From NCBI GenBank assembly GCA_963664665.2, contig CAXXMH010000006.1, positions 62,001-126,000 of the forward strand: a DNA stretch of 64,000 nt, read 5' to 3'. Positions 53,715-63,574 of this stretch are shown in pieces (the first letter of the stretch is position 1; every line of letters begins with the position of its first letter). The position numbers and the translations under genes are program-made. The DNA is from Bin55 sp963664665. GTDB taxonomy: Bacteria; Pseudomonadota; Gammaproteobacteria; Pseudomonadales; Azotimanducaceae. The notes under the pieces were generated by a model. It saw only the letters and a list, made by a program, of their open reading frames with translations, made no database searches and was not told where the DNA came from.

Positions 53715-55126
53715 GCTCGAGTTCGGGCACGGTCGCACTCGTCGGTCGTCCCAACGTAGGCAAATCCACACTTTTCAATCGACTCTGCGGTGGTCGCGAC
53801 GCGCTGGTGCACGATCGACCTGGGTTGACCCGCGACAGGAAGTACGGTCGAGCTGAATTCGGTGACCGGATCGGCACTGTCATTGACACGGGCGGACTTC
53901 ACGACACTTCAGATATAGCTAGCCTGGTCAACGCTCAGGTGCGAAACGCCATCGATGAGGCTGATGTCGTTGTGGCATTGTTGGACGCCTCGACAGGACT
54001 TACGGCAGCGGACGAGACGATCCTTCAAGAACTTCGTGTGCTGAATAAGCCGACTCGATTGGTTGCCAACAAGATCGATGGCGTCAAGCAGGTACAACTA
54101 TTAGCGCTCGAAGCGTTGAGTGGCTTAGGTTTTGGCGAGACGCTTTTCGTTTCGGCAACGCACGGAGATGGTGTCAACGAACTTAGGGATTCACTCGAGT
54201 CGTACTTGACGCACCCAGTCGAATCACTCGATCTCGAAGGAATTCCAGTTGCGGTGATCGGTCGACCTAACGTTGGTAAATCAACACTAGTCAATGCGTT
54301 GCTCGGCGACGAACGCTGCGTCGTGTTCGATGAACCCGGTACAACCCGTGATTCCATCTACATTCCGTTCGAACGAGATGATCAGCGTTACGTGCTGATC
54401 GACACCGCTGGCATTCGGCGTAAAGGTCGAGTGAATGATGTGGTTGAGAAGTTCTCGGTGGTCAAGGCACTTGACGCGATGGTTGCCGCGGATGTGGCGT
54501 TGCTTGTCATTGATGCAACCGAAGGTATCGTCGAGCAAGACCTCCACATCGTGAGTTACGCAGTTGATGCTGGTACGGGTCTGATACTCGTTGTGAATAA
54601 AGTCGATGCGATGAACTCAGAGCAGCGACGGGACTTGAAGTCGTCGTTGTCACGCCGTTTGAAATTTGCCGAGTGGATTCCGATTCACCACACGTCTGCG
54701 TTAAACCGAACTGGTATTAAGAAGCTGTACACGAAAGTTCGGCAGATCCATGCGTCTGGACGACTTGATACCGCGACGCCTGATCTGAATCAAGTATTGC
54801 AGAACGCAATTCACAATCATTCGCCCCCTACGAATCGAGGTCGCCCGGTCAAGATCCGTTATGTGAACAAACTTCGTGATCACCCGCCGACGCTTCTCGT
54901 TCACGGGAATCAGGTCGAGTCACTCCCACGAAGTTACGCTCGATATCTCGAGAACAGCTTTCGCAAAGCGTTAGACATTGAAGGGATGCCAATCGTCATT
55001 GAATTCCGCAATTCTGCGAACCCTTACTCGCACAAGCGCAACGAACTCACACGCCGTCAACTGAAACACCGTGGACGATTGATACAACGACGCAAAGCTC
55101 GGGCGAAAGCGAAGGGACGGCGTTAG
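53711..55126 (+). CDS. der: ribosome biogenesis GTPase Der
   Basis: Tandem-GTPase protein of 471 residues (EngA). Two P-loops 'GRPNVGKST' near residues 11 and 184, matching 'DTGG'/'DTAGIRRKG' switch regions and 'NKID'/'NKVD' motifs, then a KH-like C-terminal domain and a basic tail. Needed for 50S assembly. Starts inside the bamB stop (ATGA) and converges on the M23 gene with three bases between. Confidence 0.98.
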   Translation: MSSSSGTVALVGRPNVGKSTLFNRLCGGRDALVHDRPGLTRDRKYGRAEFGDRIGTVIDTGGLHDTSDIASLVNAQVRNAIDEADVVVALLDASTGLTAADETILQELRVLNKPTRLVANKIDGVKQVQLLALEALSGLGFGETLFVSATHGDGVNELRDSLESYLTHPVESLDLEGIPVAVIGRPNVGKSTLVNALLGDERCVVFDEPGTTRDSIYIPFERDDQRYVLIDTAGIRRKGRVNDVVEKFSVVKALDAMVAADVALLVIDATEGIVEQDLHIVSYAVDAGTGLILVVNKVDAMNSEQRRDLKSSLSRRLKFAEWIPIHHTSALNRTGIKKLYTKVRQIHASGRLDTATPDLNQVLQNAIHNHSPPTNRGRPVKIRYVNKLRDHPPTLLVHGNQVESLPRSYARYLENSFRKALDIEGMPIVIEFRNSANPYSHKRNELTRRQLKHRGRLIQRRKARAKAKGRR

Positions 55127-55129
55127 AGA

Positions 55130-55978
55130 CTAAGGTGTGGCGTCGTGAAATGCGTTGAGCATCGACATAAATACGGCAGGATCCGTGCGTACACCACTCA
55201 AGCTGATGGTCCAATGTAAATGAGGTCCCGTCGAGCGGCCGGTCGTACCGATTTTCCCGATTATTTCGCCGCGCTCAATCCGTTGACCTTCGTCGACGAG
55301 TATTTCGCTCATGTGACACATCATTGACACGAATCCACCACCGTGATCGATGAGTACGGTTTTTCCGTTAAAAAAGAAATCGCCAACAACTGCGACCGTT
55401 CCACCGGTTGGGTTTTTGATCGGTGTACCTGTCGGAGCCGCCCAATCAATCCCAGAGTGGGGGTTGCGAGGTTCGTCGTTAAAGAACCTTCGAGACCCAA
55501 ATACACCGGAGTTCCGTCCTTCAACGGGTTGAACTATGGGTAGCAGGTCTGGCGGATGAGGCGTTAGCAGCTCATAGGCTGTTCGCATCCGTGCGGCTTC
55601 CTCGCGGATTCGTTCTAGATTTGTTGCCGATGGAGAGACGTGCTCCTGATCAGTCACGGTGATTCGCTCTTCCGGGTAGTCCCGCTCAAGTACCTTGATC
55701 GTGACGACGCTAACGGTACCGTCGCGGTAACTTACTTGAACTTCCCGTTCACCGGTTTCCATGAACAACGGGATCGCCACGATCGCGATATCGCCTGAGA
55801 TAAGTTGAGGTTTCTCAAGGAAAGTGACGCTAGCGACATTAGCACTATTTTCGAGTGGCACCAATGCAATCGTGCCGTGAGCACTTTGCGGCGGCGAAGC
55901 CGCGAGTAGTGTGGTCGCGCTGATTCCGAGCCAAAGTGTGACGAGGATAAGTTGAGCAAGATGTCGGTTACGAAGCAC
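55130..55978 (-). CDS. M23 family metallopeptidase
   Basis: Secreted LytM-type peptidase of 282 residues. GTG 55978 precedes a signal peptide ('AQLILVTLWLGISATTLL'), an N-terminal beta domain, then the catalytic domain: 'HSGIDWAAPTGTP' (HxxxD zinc ligands) and 'TGPHLHWTI' (HxH). All ligands are present, so it should be an active endopeptidase cutting peptidoglycan cross-links. The start overlaps the xseA stop by eleven bases on the same strand, so the two are co-transcribed. The longer frame to 56071 is inside xseA. Confidence 0.9.
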   Translation of the reverse strand: MLRNRHLAQLILVTLWLGISATTLLAASPPQSAHGTIALVPLENSANVASVTFLEKPQLISGDIAIVAIPLFMETGEREVQVSYRDGTVSVVTIKVLERDYPEERITVTDQEHVSPSATNLERIREEAARMRTAYELLTPHPPDLLPIVQPVEGRNSGVFGSRRFFNDEPRNPHSGIDWAAPTGTPIKNPTGGTVAVVGDFFFNGKTVLIDHGGGFVSMMCHMSEILVDEGQRIERGEIIGKIGTTGRSTGPHLHWTISLSGVRTDPAVFMSMLNAFHDATP

Positions 55979-57557
55979 TTGACGGATTCTCCTCTTCCTC
56001 TTCTCGTGTCGCCGTCGATTGAACGATGGCGTCGATTGTGCCGCCATGCACGTGAGCATTGATCTGCTCACCGGAACTTACCGAACCGATATTCGACACG
56101 ATTTCTCCCCAAGTCGAGCCGTCAGGTTTAGTTACCACGGCGTAGCCTCGCTCGAGTGTCGCGAGTGGACTTACGGCTCGGAGCGTAGCGATCTTTTGTC
56201 GAAATGCGGCATCCATGGTTTCGATGTTGTTTCGCGTTGTTGACCTCAATGTGTCACGCATGCGACTAACTCGCTCAAGTAAACCGTCGATATGGTTGAT
56301 CGGTTTAACACGCGCAAGATGTGCGATCGCCAAGCGTAGCTGACTTCGCCGTCGCTCTAGTAATTTCGTCATGTGCGCGTGAAGTTGACGACGTGACTCA
56401 AGCCTGCGTCGTTCAAGGTTGTTCAGATGTGTAATCGGATTACTGCGCTGAAGTCGATGCTCAAAGGTGCTCAACCGTTCCGAAAGAATCTCGATCGAGA
56501 CCAACGGCGTCATACGTAGCAGCCTCTGGCCAAGGTTGCCGACATTTGCCACGTAATGCTCATGTTTCGTGTCGACGACTGTGCGCAACTTATCGCGCAT
56601 TCGTGCGACATCTTCGGTGCGGTACTCGATGTCTTGGGTCGGCTTCCGCAGTCGTGCATTCAAGGTCGCAAGTTCTTGTCTACGGTGAACCAACGCCGCG
56701 TTGGTATTAGTGAGTAACCACTGTCTTGTGCCGGAAACAAGCTGACGTAGTTCGATCAAATCAGGCGCCATGAGCTCAACTGCAGTTGACGGCGTGGCTG
56801 CGCGCTGATCAGCGACATAGTCCGAAATGGACACGTCCTTTTCATGACCAATCGCACTGACAACCGGGATCGGACAGGCGAAGATCGCACGCGCGACGAA
56901 CTCGTCGTTGAACGCGTTTAAATCTTCGAACGAACCGCCTCCCCGCGTCAACAACAGAACGTCAGCATTGACGTCGCGGTGCATGGCTCGCTGGATTGCG
57001 CGTGTGATCGAATCTGGCGCGCTTCGTCCTTGAACTAACGTTGGGATGTGAACGATTTCCGTAAGTGGATAACGTCGACTGAAGTTTTGGATGACATCTC
57101 GAACTGCCGCTCCTGACTGCGCGGTCAAGAGCGCAATACGCCGGGGAAATCTTGGGATCGGTTTCTTATGTTCTGGGCGAAACAAGCCTTCGTTTTCCAA
57201 GTCACGCCGCAAGCGTTCGAATTCGGCGCGTAGAGCACCTTCGCCTGCGAGCTCCATGCGATCGACGAGAATCTGGAATTGACCGCGATCGCGATAGATG
57301 GTGAATTTGCCGCGAACGTTGACCTTCGTGCCGTTTTCGACATTAAAACGAAAACGACGGTTGACGCTTTGCCAAGCGACGCAGTGGACGGTTGCGTTGC
57401 CATCAACGAGATCGAAATACCAGTGATGACGATCGTAAAGGTTCGAGATTTCACCAGTCACCCAGATCGGCAAGAACTGTTCGTTGAGGACGCGATTGAC
57501 GCGCTCTATGGCTTGTGCGACCGTGTGAATCGGTTCATTGGTGCCATCTGTTGGCAT
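55968..57557 (-). CDS. xseA: exodeoxyribonuclease VII large subunit
   Basis: XseA, 529 residues (longer than E. coli's 456). N-terminal OB-fold with 'LPIWVTGEISN' and 'HHWYFDLVD', then the nuclease domain with 'GAAVRDVIQNFSRRYP', 'RGGGSFEDLNAFND' and 'SAIGHEKDVSISDYVADQRAATPS', followed by long coiled-coil helices. Degrades single-stranded DNA with XseB, which is not in the window. It is divergent from guaB, the common gammaproteobacterial order. Confidence 0.95.
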   Translation of the reverse strand: MPTDGTNEPIHTVAQAIERVNRVLNEQFLPIWVTGEISNLYDRHHWYFDLVDGNATVHCVAWQSVNRRFRFNVENGTKVNVRGKFTIYRDRGQFQILVDRMELAGEGALRAEFERLRRDLENEGLFRPEHKKPIPRFPRRIALLTAQSGAAVRDVIQNFSRRYPLTEIVHIPTLVQGRSAPDSITRAIQRAMHRDVNADVLLLTRGGGSFEDLNAFNDEFVARAIFACPIPVVSAIGHEKDVSISDYVADQRAATPSTAVELMAPDLIELRQLVSGTRQWLLTNTNAALVHRRQELATLNARLRKPTQDIEYRTEDVARMRDKLRTVVDTKHEHYVANVGNLGQRLLRMTPLVSIEILSERLSTFEHRLQRSNPITHLNNLERRRLESRRQLHAHMTKLLERRRSQLRLAIAHLARVKPINHIDGLLERVSRMRDTLRSTTRNNIETMDAAFRQKIATLRAVSPLATLERGYAVVTKPDGSTWGEIVSNIGSVSSGEQINAHVHGGTIDAIVQSTATREEEEENPSSAS

Positions 57558-57775
57558 GGTACGACGATCTGGTGGAGATAAAAAAGGACGCTAAGGCACG
57601 CTTATGGCAATTCTAGGAGCGTCACGTGACGCGAATCCGCAGACGCGAAAGTAGCACGATTGTCCTTAATTCAACACCTATTTCTGTCGTCATATAGGCG
57701 TGAAAGTGTGAATTGAGGGAAGCGAGCGGTTAGGCACCCTCGCTAAAATCTCCTTTTGGGCGAAGGCTTGACAGC

Positions 57776-59242
57776 ATGTTGCGCATCACCAACGAAGCTC
57801 TGACTTTTGACGATGTGCTTTTGCGCCCGGGTTATTCCAAAGTCCTGCCCGCCGACGTCTCGCTGCAATCTCGCGTCACGCGCAGCATTTCCCTAAACAT
57901 TCCGCTTATATCCGCGGCAATGGATACTGTGACAGAGGCACGGTTGGCGATAGGTGTCGCACAAGAAGGCGGTATCGGCATCGTGCATAAAAACATGTCC
58001 ATAGAGGCGCAGGTCGAGGAAGTTCGGACTGTAAAGAAGTTTGAAACCGGCATCATCCGCGATCCCATCACCATAGATGCGGACGCGTCGGTTCAGGATC
58101 TCATTGACTTAACTGCGAAGCATCGGATTTCAGGTGTTCCTGTTCTACGCGCAAACGAGCTCGCTGGGATTGTGACCCACCGAGACATTCGCTTTGAGAC
58201 TCGGATGGACTTACGTGTTGCGGACGTCATGACACCGAAGTCGAAGCTTGTCACGACGCCGGAAGACTCGTCGTTTGACACGATTCTTGATTTGTTGCAA
58301 CGAAATCGGATCGAGAAGATCCTGTTGACGAATGGCAACGGCCAACTACGCGGAATGGTCACGGTCAAGGACATCCAGAAATCGCAGGACTATCCTAATG
58401 CGTGCAAGGACGCGGCTGGGCAACTTCGCGTTGGCGCGTCTGTCGGTACTAGCTCTGAAACAGATGAACGCGTCGCGAAGCTCGCTGAAGCCGGTGCCGA
58501 CCTTATCGTGGTTGACACGGCTCACGGCCATTCGCAAAACGTCATCGAGCGTATTCGTTGGATTAAGCAATCCTTCGCGGATGTAGATGTCATCGGTGGC
58601 AACGTTGCGACGGCGGAAGGAGCACGCGCACTTGTTGATGCTGGCGTGGATGCAGTCAAAGTAGGTATCGGACCGGGTAGCATCTGTACGACTCGCATGG
58701 TCACAGGTGTTGGGGTCCCTCAGGTAACTGCGATCGATGATGTCGCATCCGAACTACATGACGAGGAAGTACCCGTGATTGCAGATGGCGGCATTCGATA
58801 CTCCGGTGATATCGCGAAAGCGATTGCGGCTGGTGCAGATTGCGTGATGATCGGATCGTTGCTTGCGGGCACCGACGAGGCACCGGGTGAGATCGAGCTC
58901 TACCAGGGACGCACCTACAAGAGTTATCGAGGCATGGGTTCACTTGGGGCAATGGCAGAACACCGCGGCTCGCGGAATCGTTACGCGTTAAACGAAGACG
59001 CGAATGTGAATAAGCTCGTTCCGGAAGGCGTTGAAGGGAGAGTACCGTATCGTGGTCCGCTCCGAGCCGTCGTACAACAAATGACCGGTGGTCTGCGTAG
59101 CGCGATGGGGTACACGGGTTGTGAGACTATCCACGAACTGCGAACAAACTCGCAATTTAGCTCGATCACAAGCGCTAGCCAAACAGAGAGCCACGTCCAC
59201 GACGTCGACATTGTCAAGGAAGCGCCGAATTACCCTGGGTAG
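57776..59242 (+). CDS. guaB: IMP dehydrogenase
   Basis: GuaB, 488 residues, converts IMP to XMP, the first committed step to GMP. N-terminal 'LTFDDVLLRPGYS', two CBS domains (about 95-205), 'DTAHGHSQNV', the catalytic Cys loop 'GPGSICTTRMVTGVG' and the flap 'YRGMGSLGAM' are intact. Forms an operon with guaA, 45 bases on. Confidence 0.98.
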   Translation: MLRITNEALTFDDVLLRPGYSKVLPADVSLQSRVTRSISLNIPLISAAMDTVTEARLAIGVAQEGGIGIVHKNMSIEAQVEEVRTVKKFETGIIRDPITIDADASVQDLIDLTAKHRISGVPVLRANELAGIVTHRDIRFETRMDLRVADVMTPKSKLVTTPEDSSFDTILDLLQRNRIEKILLTNGNGQLRGMVTVKDIQKSQDYPNACKDAAGQLRVGASVGTSSETDERVAKLAEAGADLIVVDTAHGHSQNVIERIRWIKQSFADVDVIGGNVATAEGARALVDAGVDAVKVGIGPGSICTTRMVTGVGVPQVTAIDDVASELHDEEVPVIADGGIRYSGDIAKAIAAGADCVMIGSLLAGTDEAPGEIELYQGRTYKSYRGMGSLGAMAEHRGSRNRYALNEDANVNKLVPEGVEGRVPYRGPLRAVVQQMTGGLRSAMGYTGCETIHELRTNSQFSSITSASQTESHVHDVDIVKEAPNYPG

Positions 59243-59287
59243 CTCAAGACTTTCGTTTACTCACCAGTATTTGCATTTATTCGTGCC

Positions 59288-60823
59288 TTGATTGTCGTAA
59301 TTGATTTCGGTTCGCAAACGACGCAATTGATCGCGCGTCGCGTCCGAGAACTCAATGTTTACTGCGAGATTTATCCGTTCGATGCCGACGCGTCGCTGCT
59401 GACGGATCTCCAACCAGACGCCTTCATACTCTCAGGCGGTCCCGAGTCGGTCACTGAACGGATTACCCCACGCATCCCAGATTGGTTGCTGGAGAGTAGC
59501 AAACCTATCCTTGGGATCTGCTACGGCATGCAGGCTTTGGTCGCGCAGCTCGGCGGTCGTGTCGAAAACTCGCCTATGAAGGAGTTCGGCGCGACCCAGG
59601 TAATGACCAATGGCGCTGACTCGCTTCTAGGCGGACTCGGTGACGTTTTACCGGTCTGGATGAGCCACGGCGACAAGGTTGCGATGCTGCCGAACGGTTT
59701 CTCGGGTACCGCGGAAACTGCTTCAGCGCCGTTTGTGGGAATGGCGGACGCTGAGCGTAAGTGGTATGGGATCCAATTCCATCCTGAGGTCACGCACACG
59801 CGTGATGGAAACGAGATCTTGCGGCGGTTCCTATTTGATGTCGTCGGATGTGAGCCATCTTGGCAACCTGCCAATATTGTCGATCGCCTCGTTGTGGATA
59901 TCCGAGCTCAAGTGGGCGATGGCGAGGTACTGCTCGGTTTGTCAGGTGGCGTCGACTCAAGCGTAACGGCTGCGCTGCTTGCACGCGCTATTGGCGAGCG
60001 GTTGCACTGCGTATTCGTCGATAACGGCCTACTGCGTATGAACGAACGTGAAGAGGTAGAGAACGCATTTCAACCGTCGAACGCTATGTCGTTGGACCTA
60101 AGGGTGGTCGATGCGAGATCGCGATTTCTCGATGCTCTAGGTGGGGTAGAGGATCCTGAAGCAAAAAGAAAGATCATCGGCGAGACTTTTATTCGGGTCT
60201 TTGAGGACGCGGCTAAGCAATTGAGTAACGTGCAGTTTCTAGGGCAAGGCACGATCTATCCGGATGTGGTCGAGTCTGCTGCGACGAGGTTTGGCAAGTC
60301 GCACGTGATCAAGAGTCACCATAACGTAGGTGGCTTGCCGGAACGACTGCATCTGCGATTGCTTGAACCTTTGCGCGATTTGTTTAAGGATGAGGTCCGC
60401 CAAGTCGGACTTGCTTTGGGGTTACCCGATACGTTGATCAATCGACATCCGTTTCCTGGACCGGGCCTTGCTGTTCGCGTGTTAGGAGAAGTCCACGCAG
60501 CCTATCTTGAGACCCTGAGACTCGCTGACGCGATTTATCTAGAGGAGTTGCGAAATGGCGACTGGTACGACAGAGTCGCGCAGGCGTTCTGTGTGTTTCT
60601 GCCTGTCAAATCAGTTGGTGTCATGGGCGATGCACGACGTTATGAGTACGTCATCGCGTTGCGCGCGGTTACGACGACGGACTTTATGACCGCTGACTGG
60701 GCGCAGCTACCTTACGATTTAATTGGTCGAGTTTCATCGCGGATCATTAATGAGGTCAAAGGTGTGTCCCGCGTTGTTTACGACGTATCTAGTAAACCAC
60801 CTTCGACGATTGAATGGGAATGA
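59288..60823 (+). CDS. guaA: GMP synthase (glutamine-hydrolysing)
   Basis: GuaA, 511 residues: N-terminal class I amidotransferase ('GICYGMQAL' with the nucleophile Cys, 'FHPEVTHT' with His/Glu), the ATP-pyrophosphatase motif 'GLSGGVDSSVTA' near residue 218, and the C-terminal dimerisation domain ending 'SKPPSTIEWE'. Makes GMP from XMP. TTG 59288 is the start ('LIVVIDFGSQ'). Confidence 0.98.
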   Translation: MIVVIDFGSQTTQLIARRVRELNVYCEIYPFDADASLLTDLQPDAFILSGGPESVTERITPRIPDWLLESSKPILGICYGMQALVAQLGGRVENSPMKEFGATQVMTNGADSLLGGLGDVLPVWMSHGDKVAMLPNGFSGTAETASAPFVGMADAERKWYGIQFHPEVTHTRDGNEILRRFLFDVVGCEPSWQPANIVDRLVVDIRAQVGDGEVLLGLSGGVDSSVTAALLARAIGERLHCVFVDNGLLRMNEREEVENAFQPSNAMSLDLRVVDARSRFLDALGGVEDPEAKRKIIGETFIRVFEDAAKQLSNVQFLGQGTIYPDVVESAATRFGKSHVIKSHHNVGGLPERLHLRLLEPLRDLFKDEVRQVGLALGLPDTLINRHPFPGPGLAVRVLGEVHAAYLETLRLADAIYLEELRNGDWYDRVAQAFCVFLPVKSVGVMGDARRYEYVIALRAVTTTDFMTADWAQLPYDLIGRVSSRIINEVKGVSRVVYDVSSKPPSTIEWE

Positions 60824-61254
60824 GTACACGTCTGGGACTGGCAAGCACCGCCAAGCAAACTTTTTTGTTCGAATAAATCATGTTTTCGTCGCATTTAGGA
60901 TCAGGGCTGCGACGAAATCTCATGCCATGTTTTTCAGTGGCTTCATGGAGTTAAAAGTCGTCCCTGAATCCCCCTTCGTTCAGTACCCTGAAATCGGCAG
61001 TCTGACGCCGGTCAGCAGCTCGGCTCTCACGCCCCACGCAGCGGGCTGCATAGGGCTACACAGCTACTGTTGAGCTACCTTGCCGTACGCTTGAGCCGAT
61101 ATGCGCCGTCGAACGGCCGTACGCCGTACAGGCAGAGCTGCTGTCTGCGTCCCAGGACCGGTCGTCACCGTTCTGAACCGATTGCCCGTTCCCTTCTCGG
61201 CGGACAACCCAGATCCGATCCTCGCCGCCAATTTGCCGGTTGCTCCAACGGAAG
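60824..61254. other. non-coding stretch after guaA
   Basis: About 430 bases. A short T-run follows a weak stem at about 60838-60868, a poor terminator candidate. The second half is GC-rich and open on both strands, but none of the frames has a start signal or recognisable protein; it may be decayed accessory DNA. Confidence 0.35.
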
Positions 61255-61479
61255 CTATCCCTTAGGCGGGTGCGGGTCGTGTCCGTAGGAATCGCGCACG
61301 CGGATTTGGCCGTCGTGCCTGTGTATGAACAACTCCGTACCCTGTGTTCGAGCGATGCCCCTCGCCGCGTCGATCGCCGCCCGTTGCGTCGCGTGCACCG
61401 ACGTCGCCCGGAGCGAACCGGCACCGCGGACCGCCCAACCGTCCGTATGAGGAACAACGTGTTGATTGCGTTTCGACAT
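61255..61479 (-). CDS. DUF2188 domain protein
   Basis: Small protein of 74 residues with the whole DUF2188 pattern: 'NQHVVPHTDGWAVRGAG', 'RATSVHATQRAAIDAARGIA' split around 'HATQRAAIDAAR', 'GTELFIHRHDGQIR' and 'DSYGHDPHPPKG'. DUF2188 proteins are widespread in mobile DNA and their role is unknown. ATG 61479 is chosen as the domain start; ATG 61491 is also possible. It is divergent from the XRE-ImmA/IrrE gene, sharing the 80-base control region. Confidence 0.88.
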   Translation of the reverse strand: MSKRNQHVVPHTDGWAVRGAGSLRATSVHATQRAAIDAARGIARTQGTELFIHRHDGQIRVRDSYGHDPHPPKG

Positions 61480-61499
61480 GCTCTTCACCATATCTTTGA

Positions 61500-61534
61500 G
61501 TTTACAAAATACATATGTATGATAATGTGTAAAC
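61500..61534. promoter_or_regulatory. putative operator/promoter between DUF2188 and XRE-ImmA/IrrE genes
   Basis: Inverted repeat GTTTACA (61500-61506) / TGTAAAC (61528-61534) encloses a second perfect 12-base palindrome (61509-61520). TTGAGT (61496-61501) and TATGAT (61518-61523), 16 bases apart, form a possible promoter for the plus-strand gene, so a repressor bound here would block it. The adjacent XRE protein is the obvious candidate binder. Confidence 0.6.
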
Positions 61535-61558
61535 CCAATTTCAGCAACGAGGATTTTC

Positions 61559-62653
61559 GTGTTCGGTGAACGTCTCAAACTCGCCCGTAAGCGCTCCGGA
61601 CTGTCCCTTCGAGCCCTGTCCGATGCGATCGGAAACCGCGTCAGCGCTCAAGCCATCGGCAAGTACGAGCGGGGTGAAATGATGCCCGGGTCCGAAGTGC
61701 TCGACCGCTTGGCGGCGGTTCTCGAAGTCTCACCGCAATACCTTATCAGCAACCAAGTGCTCGAACTGCGCGATATGCAGTTTCGCAAGCGCTCCGGCAC
61801 CACCACACGGGACCGTGCGACGATCGAGACCGCAGTTACCGAACATCTTCAACGCTACTGCGCGATTGAAAGAATTCTCAAGCAGGCATGCCCCGAATGG
61901 CATGTGCCCTCCCTCAACCGCCGATTCATCGGTTCCCTGGAAGAAGCGGAATTTCTTGCCATGCAAGTGAGAGAGCAATGGCAACTGGGCATCGATCCGA
62001 TCCTTAACATGACCGAGTTGCTTGAGGAACGGGGCATCAAGGTGCTAATCATCAAGCTTCCGAGAGACGTCTCCGGTCTCACCTGCTCTGTGAAACAGTC
62101 GCACGACAACGCGCGATTGTCCGCGATCGTCGTCAATGCCGACCATTCGCTCGAGCGTCGGCGCCTGACCCTCGCGCACGAACTCGCGCACCTGGTCCTC
62201 GATCCGGCCTCGCCAGTGGACCACGAGAAGGCTGCCACCGAATTCGCCGCGGCCTTCCTCGTGACCCGCAAGCACCTAGAACTCGAGCTCGGCCCGCAAA
62301 GAAACGCGCTGAGTTATGAAGAACTGGTGCAGATCAAGTGCCAGTACCGCGTAAGCGCCGCCGCCCTGTTGGTGCGCCTAAATCGTTATGGCATCGTCGA
62401 CGAGCGGACCCTGACCCACGCCTTTCGCACCTTCGCGAAGCAATGGCGGGTCGAGGAACCCCACCCGGTCGAGCCCGCTGAGTGGCGCGGCCAGTACGAA
62501 AATCCCCGCCGGTTCCAGCGTCTTTGCTATCGCGCTCTCGCCGAACACTATATCTCGCCTACCAAGGCTATGGAACTGCTGAAACAACCTTTGCGTCGCA
62601 TCGAACAAGCCATGAAAGGACCGGAACTCGTCGATGCCTACCCTCGTATGTGA
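61559..62653 (+). CDS. XRE helix-turn-helix + ImmA/IrrE metallopeptidase fusion
   Basis: Protein of 364 residues. Residues 1-60 are an XRE domain ('GLSLRALSDAIGNRVSAQAIGKYERGE' with core 'SAQAIGKYERG'). The centre holds an ImmA/IrrE zinc protease with 'LAHELAHLVL' (HELAH near 207-211) and a downstream Glu in 'EFAAAFLV'. Such proteins often act as protease-type antitoxins or regulators that cleave a repressor. GTG 61559 follows CGAGGA. The 3' end overlaps the PIN gene by 20 bases, so they form a toxin-antitoxin-like pair. The local DNA seems more GC-rich than the core genes. Confidence 0.88.
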   Translation: MFGERLKLARKRSGLSLRALSDAIGNRVSAQAIGKYERGEMMPGSEVLDRLAAVLEVSPQYLISNQVLELRDMQFRKRSGTTTRDRATIETAVTEHLQRYCAIERILKQACPEWHVPSLNRRFIGSLEEAEFLAMQVREQWQLGIDPILNMTELLEERGIKVLIIKLPRDVSGLTCSVKQSHDNARLSAIVVNADHSLERRRLTLAHELAHLVLDPASPVDHEKAATEFAAAFLVTRKHLELELGPQRNALSYEELVQIKCQYRVSAAALLVRLNRYGIVDERTLTHAFRTFAKQWRVEEPHPVEPAEWRGQYENPRRFQRLCYRALAEHYISPTKAMELLKQPLRRIEQAMKGPELVDAYPRM

Positions 62654-63137
62654 CTCCTCGTGCGTGATCGATTTGCACAAGGTCGAGTTGCTCCTTCCCC
62701 TGTTTGATCTGCCGTACACGGTTGTCATTCCCCAATCTCTGCTCGATGACGAACTCTTCCGGCTAACCGAATTGGAGAAGCGCGACCTGGCTGTCCGGGG
62801 ACTGCAAGCGCGGCACCTTGACGCCGAAGGACTCGTTCAGGCCCAACGCTACTTTGATGTGTTTCCCGCCCTCGCGTGGAACGATTGTCTCGCGTTGCGA
62901 ATGGCCGAAGAAATCGACGGAGCGATCCTGTTAACCGGCGACAGCCGCCTGCGCTCGACCGCCACCGAAAAGGACATCAATGCGCACGGCGTTATCTGGG
63001 CGTTGGACGAGTACATTCGCCTTGCCATCGTGGAACCTGACCGCCTAGCCCAAGCGATTCGGGCTTGGCTCGACGATCCGCTCGTCTTTCTGCCCGAGGC
63101 GGAATTGCGTCCACGCTTGCGTCGGTTGCGCACCTGA
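62634..63137 (+). CDS. PIN-domain ribonuclease-like toxin
   Basis: Protein of 167 residues with PIN-like acidic motifs: 'LVCDSSCVIDL' (first Asp), 'WNDCLALRMAEE' (second) and 'LLTGDSRLRS' (third). PIN toxins cut tRNA or mRNA. It is longer than VapC (about 130) with a C-terminal helical tail. The start overlaps the XRE-ImmA/IrrE gene, which takes the antitoxin position. Confidence 0.82.
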   Translation: MPTLVCDSSCVIDLHKVELLLPLFDLPYTVVIPQSLLDDELFRLTELEKRDLAVRGLQARHLDAEGLVQAQRYFDVFPALAWNDCLALRMAEEIDGAILLTGDSRLRSTATEKDINAHGVIWALDEYIRLAIVEPDRLAQAIRAWLDDPLVFLPEAELRPRLRRLRT

Positions 63138-63574
63138 TCCATCTCTCGCTCCTCCTATGATCAGGATCCGAATGGCACCGGACCTTTGGGTTTTCCGAGA
63201 GCAACCCGAACCCCTTAAATGGTTGAATTGGCGATTTCTTCGAGTGTTTTGAAGGATTTTTGAATATGGTGTGTTTTGAGGTATCACCGATAGTCGGAAA
63301 ATAAGCCATTGAAAATAAAAGATAAAAAGGACCTGTGAATAATCGAGTAGGAGTAGTAACTGTGGCTGAAACCCGTGCGAACACTGGATTGCGCTTGTGC
63401 AGCTGAAGCTGAATAACCACGGTCGCGAGATTTAGAATCTGGTGGGTTCGTCGTAGGGGTGCTGTAGCGAGAGTACAAACTACGAGGAAGAAAGGTGCAC
63501 CTACTTGACTACAAGAACCCAGTATTTAGAAATTCGTACGTTAGTACGTTAAAGGTACAAGGAGGAGGTGTGAG
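63138..63574. other. non-coding stretch before the GIY-YIG gene
   Basis: About 435 bases; the GC-rich character ends here and the DNA becomes AT-rich near 63230-63340. I see no gene, tRNA or clear repeat. The junction at about 63150-63240 may mark the edge of the acquired TA segment. Confidence 0.35.

Noticed and set aside
61056..61457. 133-codon minus-strand frame opposite the DUF2188 region
   Set aside because: Arg/Ser/Thr-rich shadow of a GC-rich segment; overlaps the recognisable DUF2188 gene.
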